Assembly: GCF_965638725.1 (NCBI RefSeq)
Contig: NC_134950.1
Location: forward strand, 107,654,802-107,718,801
Length of the DNA: 64,000 bases
Reading direction: 5' to 3'
Source: Aptenodytes patagonicus
Taxonomy: Eukaryota; Chordata; Aves; Sphenisciformes; Spheniscidae
Positions 53,301 to 61,769 of the stretch are shown piece by piece; the stretch's first letter is position 1; every line of letters starts with the position of its first letter. A program made the translations under genes and the position numbers. The notes under the pieces are model-generated. The model worked only from the letters and a program-made list of their open reading frames with translations. It had not been told where the DNA came from and made no database searches.

Positions 53301-56300
53301 AGGTACTGATTTGTAGTGAGAAGAATGGTGGAAAACGATGTTCCCAGTCTACATTTGGTCCTGTTAGAGAACAAAGCAACCCGTCAAGCACTTTTTACTT
53401 TTCAGGTTCTCATTTTGGAGATCTTGAGAAGTGCACATAACCTCCTTTGCCTCAATTATCACTTATTGCCAAGGCTGGAAAGAAGAGTAAACACGGGCAT
53501 TTTTACAGGAGTAAATAGAACTATCCTGCATTTCCCATCTTGCTCTCAACGCTATTTACCTATGACACCTGTCATTGCAACACATACCTCGCATCTTCTT
53601 TTAAAAGGTCACTGTACTTTGGTCCAGAAGAACGGATGTTAAAAGGATCAGAATTATCATCTATTTCAAGAGCCTCAGCAAGACGCCTAAATTTGAGGGT
53701 AGGAGGGAAAAAACAAAACATAACAAAAACACAGCCAAACAAAAATAAACACACAACCCTCCCCAGCCTCCCAAATGGGCTGTCATTGAAAAGTAAAGAT
53801 ACAGGTTACTAACACAGAAGAACAGCTTGCAAAAAATACAGTCTGTCCATTTGAAACTACTCATTTAGAACTTTTCACTACAATAGTCTAGTAAGATCTT
53901 GGATCACTCAATATAGATCCCTGTAACACACGAATCATCTCCACATTTATCAGTTCTCTAGGTCATGCAGGAAAGGTTTTTTTGGTGGTTTTTTTTAAAC
54001 ACACACACAGCATTAACTTTCTGAACCTGGACTACTTCTGAAAAAAAGCAAGCAAGTTCATTGCCCACCTGTTCCTCTGAAGAGCTAAGCATTCTTCATC
54101 ACATTGCAACCTGAATTATGAAAGAAAAATACAATTAGAATCACTGCTGCTACTCATACTTTTCAAACTGAAGCTTTGTTGGTGTCATACCATTATCACA
54201 GCCTAAAGAAGTAAGAAGAGTGTGTGAGAATAGTTTATTGTATTAGATCAGATAATACAGCTAAAAACAAACAAACAAACAACAATTAAAGATCTTTGAG
54301 CACACAAGCCCTTCTCCAGGTCTTGAACAGAAGCAGCAATTACCAAATCCACATAGAAGCTGAGAAAAACAGCTTCTAAATTAGATTTTATTATATTGGT
54401 AAATTTGAGGAAAAAAATGCAGTTGATATCAGCATTGAGGGGATGCTAGGAAGGATGGGAAATTAGATAAAGAAGATGTGACAAGGTCACTTACTCCTAT
54501 GCATCAGAAAGAGACATCAGCCAGGGAAAACAGGAGTTAGGTATGCGTACGGAGGATTACGATGCACCATAAAAATCAGTATTTCAACTGAGCCCGTAAC
54601 TTCTAGTGTCTGTAGAGTTATGAATTTCAGTTTTCTGTCTCATCTTTGTAAAAGTACTTCATAATTTTACTTTAAGGGATTAAAATGTCAGAGAACGATC
54701 AAGAGTTCTCCAGAATTTCACAGTGGCAGTTACAAACTTCTGCCCCTTAGACTGCATAAGTGAATTGATTCTGTTGATTTCGAACAAGTAATTTCTACAG
54801 GGGAAACTGGTTCATTCAGTGACATGTATTATGTTTGGAGACACACAACTATAGGATCCAGAACTTCCGGTGGTTTTCTCGAAGGAGGCAGAAGAAAGCT
54901 AACATACTTGCACTCTAAGGTCAACGTGGTACTGTTTAAAGTCATCTGCTTGAAGAATCATTTTCCCCTCCTCTAAAAGAGTAATGTAGCCAACTTAGAG
55001 AAGCTACTCTAGGACTGACCAAATTTGTCACACAAACACCCCCCCCACCCCCTAATAAGGAAACCAAACTAAAGTATAAAATGTCTACAGAGAAGACCAG
55101 AGAAACAAAGAAAGGAAGTCTCTGCACAGTTTGCATACAATATTCTGCTACTGTAAATGAATGAAGCAGATTTCTAAGTTACTTTGAAAATACTGGAGTT
55201 TGACAATAAACTAGAAATTTAAGAATAAATATTTTATGTGCCACCATCTCTTTTCCCCTCTGCCCTGGTATTTCATAGATTAAAAGAGTGGGGAAGGGAG
55301 AATACCTCCTCTGACTGTCCTTGAATAAAGGCTACCTGCCACAGTTCAGATATCATATTAGGAAAGATTTGCACAGAGAAAAGTAATCTCTGGTAATTTC
55401 AGCTATTCAAGGAAAGGGCAGTATAAGTCTGCCCACACAGAAAGATGTGCAGCAGTAACTACAACACAATTTATATTACACATTGCAAAGGCTGGGACAC
55501 CAACAGAGACACTGGTGTCTTATTTGCTCTCCTGGCAAGTATACCGCTGTTATAACAGACTTGCAGCTTCAATAGCTGAAAAAGTCATCCCCCCTTCTTC
55601 TACGACCCCACACCCCCATGCTCCCCTCCAAGTTCTAGCACTGTCAAATGGTTGCTTTCTTTAAACAGTGACTTTTTTTGAAGAAGCTGAAGTTGGCTTC
55701 ATATTGTTGAGTATATTTGTATCTGGTTGGCATTGTGATACAAATAGGAACAAAGTAGTTGAGGCTCAATCTGTGTAAAGCAGAGATTATTCTACAGTAA
55801 TTCTAAAGAGAAAAATCAATGCTTATATAGTACATTTTCAAGTATTCAATTAATTGAAACAAACAGGGTAGGCTAAAAAAGGACACAATTACTGTTCCCT
55901 ATTTGTATCTTTCTTATATCATGCTTATACAGTACTCATATCACACTCTTTAAAGTTGCACACAGGAATCAGTACAGCTCTCCCTCTTTCACCTTGCTTT
56001 TCCCCCCCACTTTCTTCTGATGTATGACACTGGCCCAACTAGAACAAAGCTGGAGACTGGGATGAGCAGGTGTTCCCATGCGCCATTTCTGCTGTTAGTT
56101 CATCTTGCCCATACATTCAGAGTTAAAGTTATTTCAGTGTAGAAAATTATCCAAAAGGACTTGGTAATAATGTGCTCCAATTTCACAGACATCAAACAAA
56201 TAAACAGAACAGAATGACTAGCAAAATTTCTTGAAGTATGCTGGTATAAGCTTCTGATACAGGAAGTCATGAAGCAACTGTATAGGAAATTTCACTATTT

Positions 56301-59300
56301 TGACTTTACACAATATAAAGGAATATTAGATTTTAACACACATAACAGACTGACTCCAAAATAATCAAATTCACAATTAAGAGAGGAGAGATGGTAAAAG
56401 AAAATAAACTAAAAACAGAAATTAGGGACTTCAAGGGCAAAGACTTCAGGAAGTCAAGTTTCTGACAGAAGGAGGTTGGAGAAACTTAACAATTCCTTAA
56501 AGAAATGATACTAAAAAGACAAGCTATTCCAATCCTGAGGAACATCAGGAGGAACAGAAAATCACCAAACTTAAGTCATAAGTGGTTTTGTGACTTAAAA
56601 GCAGATTTGCAGTGCCAGCCAGTATGAGAACACAGAAGTGCAAATCAAATTGAGATACAAATATAAGAAATCTAAAAAGGGTAATAGAAAAATATTATTA
56701 ATAGTAAGATGATGACTAGGGGAAAATACACCCTATTAATCATCCAGGAAGGAATGCTGGATGCTGAAACAGAAGATAATAGCAAAAAGTTATACTGTCT
56801 AGAAATCTGAAAAAAATCCAGAGGAACTCTAAGGAGTTTGCTGGGTAGAAAGAAACTCTGAAACCACAATTATACTGTGCCATACTTAATTATAACAACA
56901 AACCAGCCAATGGTAGAGAACTCATTCTACATGAAAGCAAAAATATGAACCGCTAAGGAACTGCAAAATACTCTTTTAGCAGTATTGTTACAGTAGACTC
57001 AGGCTATTTAAAGTCTTCCTATTTTAGCTGGGATTTTGCTCACAATATTATGTATTTTCCACATCACCTATGTTTCAGGTACACACAAGGGTTTCAAGTA
57101 TGTTTCTACATGTATCTCCTTACCTGGCCTGCTTCATTTCTTTTTTCGTAATAAGCCTACTGATTTCCACCGAATCCCCAAGCTGTAGATCTGTTAACTT
57201 AGTGGCTATAGATATAGCAGCTATTCTGGAAAAGAAGAGCGTTAGATTTCATTTGAGGCAACACAAACTTTTGAAAAGGTGTATAAAGCTGCAGATTTAA
57301 ACCTCCAGGTGAAGTAATAAGACAGACTGACTGTTTCCTCATCAGGTTGCAGAATGGGACTCTAGTTCCACATCACCTAGTTTTAGGAGTCTGATCTAGC
57401 TATGTAAATTAAGAGGTTACTCTCTCTCTCTCATCTCCCTCAAGCAACTAGGAGCAAGACTAACAATTGGACATGCTTCTTCAGGGAATTTTTCAGAGCA
57501 TCAATTCTAAGCAAGTCTAAACTAGGCAATGCAAATACTCTTTCTTCTCACCTGCTTAATATTCAAACTACAGCTGACCGTATAGCTTTAATTGTCTTTT
57601 TAAATTTTAATGTGATTAAACTGTGTGCAACTAAAACCTGTAAAGTGAATTTATAAAGTACTTAGAAATTTGCTTAGAAAATAGGGATGATACAAGCCAT
57701 AAGGAAAGAGCAAAATGCCTACTGAGACGGTTACAATTTTCTTTATAAAGATTCTTCATCATTCCCTTCAATAACAAGCCTTCCCAGTCTGATTTTCTGG
57801 CTAAAATTTCTGTAACTGAAATATACAGCAAGTTTTTAGTGAAATATCCCACACCATTCTCAAACAAAATCCTGAAAATGGAACATTCTATCCTCTGAAC
57901 CATCTTTTCTGTTAAATTCAGATAAAAGAATATGTTTGTCTCTATGTTTTGCATCACATTCAGAGAACTAATCATCTATCAGGAAGGAGGATAATCATAC
58001 TTCATAAAACCAAAAAGCACTGAGAGGCATCATCAGCTTCATATTTATCAGGTGGTGACAGAGTCTAGGTAATGGGCCATTAGATGATATGACATCATCA
58101 TTTTTATCATGTATACAGATATAGCAGCACACTCCCTTTCCTGTTCCCTTGGGCATTCTTTCACTGACATTCACTGGCAAAGCTCAAAGCTGTTTCATCA
58201 TGCCTGTATCTTTTGAGAGAACTTGGATACCCCATTAACTTGCTGACCTTTCCACAGTAGTACTACAAGAGTTACTTCGTTGTGCTTGGTTTTTTGGGGG
58301 TTTTTTATTATTATTTTTTTCTCCCCAAGTGTGTAGATAGTGGGGAAAAAAGCCAAACCTAACTCCCTCAAAATCAGAATATTTTAATCTTTCAGCAACC
58401 TGAACAGTTGGAGTTATCATACAAACTTAGCTGGCATTAAATGCTGCTTTTGTTAATATCACATGGGCCAAGAGTAATTTGTAAACATATATGAACACAT
58501 TTGAACAAACAGATACAAACACTTGCTTTAAACTGATTGTTTCCTTCCCTTCCTCTTGACTTGGGCTCTGATTAGATAAAAACATACATGTGTTCAGCTT
58601 ATGCATGCAAGAACTCTCACTGACTTCAAAGAACCATTTTCCTCATACAAATATTTTTGCAGTGCCTGAGCTATAAACAGTGCAGAAATAACAGCCTTCA
58701 AAAATCTGGCCTTGTAATTAATGATAAGCTGGGAAGGTAATGTAATGACAAGCATGTGTCAATTTAAACTGGTATTTCAAAGTTGAGTCAGTCTTCTGAT
58801 TTGTATTCATAGTGAGATAGATCTTAACAAACCCCCCCCCTTTTTTTCTAAAAAAGAAAAAATGATCACCACTCCCGTAAGTCTATCTTGTATTCAACTT
58901 AGTATTGACTACAATTGTTCTTAACTGTTTCCGATTAGCACATTTTTCTCCTCGTTTCCATTAGGTAGTATTAAGCACCTATTACATAGATGCTAAGCCA
59001 TCTTCTGTCAGAATTTGAATCTGGGCAGTGTTCAGTAGCAACAAAGCAGCATATCCTAAGATGGACTAGAATTGGACCCTCAAATACCAGTTCCAAATAA
59101 AACAATCATTAGGAAGCTTTCTTTGAAAGACAGGAAGAATCTGGGACTGTGCTTTCCTATCAACTGGGATGCAGAGCAGAACTCTGGTTGCATATCAACT
59201 CTCTAGATTAATTTTTTGACTCCCTCTCAATCACAGCCTCAGAGTAAGGTTTTTTATTTTTATTATTATTACTACTGTTTTGCTATTTTCATTTCAAAAC

Positions 59301-59782
59301 TTTCAAAGCCCTACTTTTCTTCTTTTCCTTGTCCCTTCCTTGCCCTCTCTTGTAAGAGAGAAAGAGAAATAAATTTAGAAATAGGATCTGGAGACAAATC
59401 TATTGCAATAAATGGAGTTGGGTAGGACTCAGTTTGCATATAAAGAACCAAGATTTAGATGCCAAAGCTCTTTGGCCTAAATTTAGCTATTTCAGAATGA
59501 CTTTAAATCACTCTTTAGCTTCCATCATCTGTATTGACTAAGTTCCATCACACATTAAGGGAAACTTAGACAGCAACTCACACATGGACTGCTATATGTA
59601 ATCACCTACATTCAGGAGCCTGAATCTGGACCTGCCCAGTTAGTCTGTATCTAATTGCTCTATGTGGGTAGAGCAGAGTTCCACAGATGGGAGATTCAAG
59701 CTTTGGCACAGCACCGCAGACTAAAAACAGTGAAAAGAGGAATATGTTCTAGTACAGCATAGCTGGTATGAAAGCTCAGGGG

Positions 59783-59813
<31 letters not shown>

Positions 59814-61755
59814 GTATGTGAAAGTACAAAAAAAGTGTGGAAAAGCTTGTGAATTAAATATATTTAGTCAAGCCTGAAATTTAATCAAACTGCAAAGAAG
59901 TCCAGTGAGGAATTAAAAGAATTATTACAGTACAAACCTTTGATATGTATTAGATGCTTCTGAGCAAATCATACTCTCCTTTCTTCTTCCACATTCACAT
60001 TGAAGATCAACCTGTTGTATCACACACGAGAGCAGCTTTTTTAAACTTTTGTCTTTTTATGGCCGTAGAGGGGTGTGAGGGAGGTAAATTTATTCCTTTA
60101 AGAAGTCCCATTTTAGTGGAATAATGGCTAATTAAAAGTGATAAATAGTTTTTTTAAAAAAATTCAATATTGTAAGTTTATGGAAAAAATGTCATGCTAT
60201 CAATACACAAATGTCATTTTTTTGTCACAATTGTTATTGGCTGATAATTAAACCATACAATTCGCCTGTGAATTTGCAGTGAATTTTCTTTGGGTATCTA
60301 ACCTTTGCACAGCAGGATGTTGTCGGGCAGGGTGAAGAAGGATGACATGGAGCCATACAGGGATGATTACAATATAGCCTTGGAATAACACATGGCTGTT
60401 TACACTCTTCATCTATAAGACATTCTCCTTTATGACAGATTCTTTTACATTTGTGCATTCCACATTTTAACATTTGATTGCAGCGAAGTCCGCAGGAAAT
60501 GTCAGTGAGATGACAAGGAATATTACTTCGCAGCTGGAAGAGGGGATGAAAAAGATGACAGCTAAAAATGAAAAATTATAAATGCAAATGCAAATCTCAA
60601 AGCACTTTTGCTGTTCACACCTTCATTTGCACTGTCCACGCAAGAATCGTAATACTAAGATATCTTAGCATGAAGACTGAGGTTTTCTTTATATCATAGT
60701 CCAATATAGCAGTTGGTCTGAATGTGTATGGAATAGAAGATACTCTTTTCTAATTTAATCACATTAAACTCAAACTCCAGTAACATATTGCATTCCAAAG
60801 AGGCCACAAAAATCTAAGCCTACAGTCCTAGAACATTATTTAGTATTCAAAAACATTAAGTGTCCAGACTTACTTCATGCTTGCCCATACACCATTTCTG
60901 AGTGAGATAGGTACAGGGTGGACATTTCTCCTCACTATGACATGAATGGTACACTGCAGTCACAGAAATATAAAAGCCAGCACAGTTTTATTAGCATACT
61001 TCAGTCAAATGCATTAAAAGAGACAGTAAAGACTATTAAACATGAGTTTGCGTTTCAGAACTACACAATTTATGGGAAGCATGATGCTTCATGCAAGGAT
61101 AATCTGTTCTTTAAAGTACTCTTTAAAAATTATGATGGCAGATTTTTAAGTGAATATTATTCCATATTTTCTAAATGAAATAGCAGAGAATTTTGTAACT
61201 TCTGAGCAGGGTTATACTATGAGACAGAATTTGTCAGAAAGCATATCTGTTTGACCTGTGCTATATTTTTTGCGATCAGCCAATGTAATTCCAAGGAACA
61301 TAGAAACTAACTGTTCACTAGATTATGCTACTGTTCCAATAGAGCACTTAATCTTTGGAATATAGTATTTAATGTGTTGTGACTATTAATAATGATCAGA
61401 AAAAAATCCAATGCTTTTACCAATCAGAAGAACCACTACTAGTATTCATGGCAAGTTTTTAGTTGGTTGGCTTTTAAGTGTAGACTTTTGGAAATATTCA
61501 CAACTACTGAAAAAGCATCTAATAAAAAAGTAAATATATTTTCAAGCAGACCTACGTACACTTTTCTACATTTTGATTAAAAAAACCCACAAAACAAAAC
61601 AAAACACCCAAGCAAAACTGAATGGCCTGACTTACCTGGATGATCACAGTCATGTGGCCTGGTGCATGTTTTTTTACACTCTGGTGGCTGGGTGCCACAG
61701 GGGACAGGGGGGTAAATCACAGATTCACCACAATAACAAGTTAACTCGTCAAAAC
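32239..61755 (-). CDS. NFX1: NFX1, carboxy-terminal third in eleven exons (overview)
   Basis: NFX1 is a nuclear regulator that binds the X-box of MHC class II promoters and also acts on telomerase expression and RNA through partners. It has a central array of NF-X1 zinc fingers followed by an R3H domain. Eleven coding exons were identified, giving 378 residues plus a partial first codon out of about 1,120 in the human protein. All junctions are GT/AG and all phases join. The order is: last zinc fingers (61755-60303), a linker with the ISIATKLTD and [10 protein letters not shown] segments (60011-46880), the R3H domain (41095 and start of 33920), and a conserved tail ending [12 protein letters not shown]. 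Upstream exons are outside the window. No frameshift or internal stop was found, so the gene looks functional. Confidence 0.96.
32400..32419. repeat. GC-rich inverted repeat in the last NFX1 intron
   Basis: Arms CAGCGTGC and GCACGCTG surround ACAC. It lies about 86 bp upstream of the final NFX1 acceptor and is strikingly GC- and CpG-rich for an AT-rich intron. Seen directly; role unknown. Confidence 0.7.
33819..33920 (-). CDS. NFX1: NFX1 exon following the R3H domain
   Basis: A 102-nt exon between acceptor CTCTAG and donor GTAAGG. It encodes [19 protein letters not shown] then [14 protein letters not shown], corresponding to human [34 protein letters not shown]. The proline-rich segment is retained and the residues between it and the terminal exon are shorter than in human. 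The next intron is about 1.5 kb. Confidence 0.93.
34861..34915. repeat. A-run followed by AACC-rich tract
   Basis: Low-complexity AAAAAAAAACCCC then CCAACCAACC units on the plus strand. Similar A-then-AC tracts occur elsewhere in the window (48190-48270, 61575-61615, and as G/T on plus at 31570-31615 and 40140-40185). Confidence 0.7.
35250..35531 (+). mobile_element. CR1 retrotransposon 3' fragment, antisense to NFX1
   Basis: A 5'-truncated CR1 tail: AGGAAAAATTTCTTCACTGA, AGGCTGCCCAGGGAAGTGG, GGACTTGATGATCTTAAGGG, then the terminal ATGATTCTATGATTCTATG octamer repeats. It lies in the 7-kb NFX1 intron between 33920 and 40950. Confidence 0.95.
35540..40940. other. NFX1 intron, nothing recognised
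   Basis: About 5.4 kb of intron. The stretch at 37.2-39.9 kb is somewhat GC-richer with short open frames on both strands (for example 37467-37787, minus) but no recognised domain. It may hold a decayed transposon. There is a T-run preceded by GTTGGGTTGG at 40140-40185. Confidence 0.45.
40950..41095 (-). CDS. NFX1: NFX1 exon encoding the R3H domain core
   Basis: A 146-nt exon after acceptor ATTCAG and before donor GTACGT. It encodes [20 protein letters not shown] then [19 protein letters not shown] and KRNVVITAV. The R3H signature, an Arg followed by His three residues later (RRIIH), is present; this fold binds single-stranded nucleic acid. Human has [20 protein letters not shown] at this place, so the domain is very conserved. 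The domain continues into the exon at 33920. Confidence 0.96.
41740..42305 (+). mobile_element. CR1 retrotransposon fragment (ORF2), antisense to NFX1
   Basis: Plus-strand text follows CR1 ORF2 order: CACCAACAAAGTCTTCTAGG, CTCTCTGTCATCTCTGAAAG, ACTAGAGAAAGGTAATTGTT, then TCCTTTTAGAAGCCATTTTT and GTCAACGTGGATTTACAAAA. It breaks off after GGTCAGTCA near 42290 without the 3' tail. A 20-base A-run at 42117-42132 has expanded from the element's own A-rich site. Confidence 0.85.
43000..43260 (+). repeat. Old CR1-like fragment
   Basis: Segments such as GAGGACTTGGGGATCATGG and GGATTTAGGAGTCATGATAA resemble the CR1 region encoding the DLGV segment after the catalytic domain. The remainder is degraded. 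It lies just ahead of a better-preserved CR1 copy in the same orientation. Confidence 0.33.
43535..44982 (+). mobile_element. CR1 retrotransposon, 5'-truncated ORF2 and 3' end
   Basis: A 1.45-kb copy, antisense to NFX1. Frame 43480-43896 reads [20 protein letters not shown] then [13 protein letters not shown] and [16 protein letters not shown], the front part of the CR1 reverse transcriptase. After a frame break, 44035-44268 reads [22 protein letters not shown] and [16 protein letters not shown]. The usual FADD catalytic box is FAND here, so the enzyme is dead as well as frameshifted. The 3' part ends in CCAACCTCAAACATTCCAGG and ATTCTGTGA. A purine-rich GAGGAGGAGG insertion lies at 44008-44026. 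Confidence 0.95.
44985..46870. other. NFX1 intron, nothing recognised
   Basis: AT-rich DNA between the CR1 copy and the next NFX1 exon. The TATATA/ACAC-rich stretch at 45775-45920 gives the only low-complexity signal. Confidence 0.5.
46880..46946 (-). CDS. NFX1: NFX1 linker exon ([13 protein letters not shown])
   Basis: A 67-nt exon between acceptor TTGCAG and donor GTCAGT. It encodes [20 protein letters not shown] then NK, against human [22 protein letters not shown]. It leads directly into the R3H exon and is predicted helical. Confidence 0.95.
47788..47837. repeat. Nested inverted repeats built on CTACCAAAG
   Basis: AGTGCCTAC-CAAA-GTAGGCACT (47788-47809) is a perfect 9-bp stem. CTACCAAAG at 47794-47802 can instead pair with CTTTGGTAG at 47815-47823, which can also pair with a second CTACCAAAG at 47829-47837. 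Three alternative stems occur within 50 bp. Confidence 0.8.
48190..48270. repeat. A-run and AAAC/AACC-rich tract
   Basis: About fourteen A residues are followed by ACAAACAAACAAAAA and AC-rich units on the plus strand. It could be a decayed poly(A) tail of a retrocopy ending at 48189, but no source gene was recognised. Confidence 0.7.
52080..52440 (+). repeat. Possible ancient CR1-like fragment
   Basis: CATCTGGAACACAGCACATG then ATTCTGGTCAG resembles the CR1 segment encoding LEYCVQFW, and surrounding text keeps the expected order loosely. It is heavily decayed and its edges are uncertain. Confidence 0.28.
53588..53686 (-). CDS. NFX1: NFX1 linker exon ([10 protein letters not shown])
   Basis: A 99-nt exon between acceptor TTTAG and donor GTATGT. 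It encodes [20 protein letters not shown] then [13 protein letters not shown]. Human has [20 protein letters not shown] then SGSKFSDSLKEDA, so the DPFNIRSSG core is invariant. A pyrimidine-rich intron lies just upstream on the sense strand. Confidence 0.96.
54069..54110 (-). CDS. NFX1: NFX1 42-nt microexon
   Basis: A short exon after acceptor ATTCAG and before donor GTGGGC, encoding [13 protein letters not shown] flanked by split Arg codons. Human has LECDEECSALERK at this position. Its length is a multiple of three (42), so skipping would keep the frame and remove 14 residues. Confidence 0.92.
54120..57110. other. NFX1 intron, nothing recognised
   Basis: A 3-kb AT-rich intron. No coding segment or named repeat was recognised. 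It contains short C-runs near 55041-55050 and a CA run near 54000. Confidence 0.5.
57124..57225 (-). CDS. NFX1: NFX1 linker exon ([12 protein letters not shown])
   Basis: A 102-nt exon between acceptor TTCCAG and donor GTAAGG. It encodes [20 protein letters not shown] then [13 protein letters not shown]. Human IAAISMASKITDMQLGGSVE then ISKLITKKEVHQA aligns without gaps. Confidence 0.95.
57240..59930. other. NFX1 intron, nothing recognised
   Basis: AT-rich intron. A poly-A run of about 29 bases lies at 59787-59813 and a C-run joined to a T-run at about 58832-58848. The minus-strand open frame at 57631-57975 (114 codons) has no recognised domain and ends before any splice site that would fit NFX1. 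Confidence 0.5.
59938..60011 (-). CDS. NFX1: NFX1 exon ending the zinc-finger region
   Basis: A 74-nt exon between acceptor AACAG and donor GTTTGT. It encodes [20 protein letters not shown] then NTYQ. Human [20 protein letters not shown] then STYQ matches. The CECGRRK segment closes the cysteine-rich array. Confidence 0.95.
60303..60533 (-). CDS. NFX1: NFX1 zinc-finger exon (77 codons)
   Basis: A 231-nt exon, phase 0 at both ends, after acceptor TTCCAG and before donor GTTAGA. It reads [58 protein letters not shown] and [19 protein letters not shown]. It carries two NF-X1-type zinc fingers with the Cys and His ligands spaced as in human NFX1 (CGMHKC...CHKGEC and [10 protein letters not shown]). 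These fingers bind DNA and, in the family, resemble RING-type folds. Confidence 0.97.
60874..60953 (-). CDS. NFX1: NFX1 zinc-finger exon ([13 protein letters not shown])
   Basis: An 80-nt exon between acceptor CTGCAG and donor GTAAGT. It encodes [20 protein letters not shown] then CMGKHE, nearly identical to human ([20 protein letters not shown] then CMGKHE). It continues a finger begun in the exon at 61636-61755. Confidence 0.96.
61636..61755 (-). CDS. NFX1: NFX1 zinc-finger exon, first exon of the gene in this window
   Basis: A 120-nt exon between acceptor TTCAG and donor GTAAG. After two bases completing a split codon it reads [20 protein letters not shown] then [19 protein letters not shown]. 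Human [20 protein letters not shown] then TRPPECTQTCARVHECDHP aligns. Earlier zinc-finger exons must lie beyond 64000. Confidence 0.95.
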
Positions 61756-61769
61756 CTGAAAAGACAAGT

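Larger units (their letters stand above)
46960..53570. other. Large NFX1 intron with unrecognised middle section
   Basis: About 6.6 kb. The part from 47.6 to 51.8 kb is less AT-rich than its flanks and carries many short open frames, the longest at 50548-50946 (plus, 132 codons, Cys/Leu-rich), without a recognised domain or splice context. A conspicuous cluster of inverted repeats lies at 47788-47837 and an A/AC-rich tract at 48190-48270. Confidence 0.4.
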
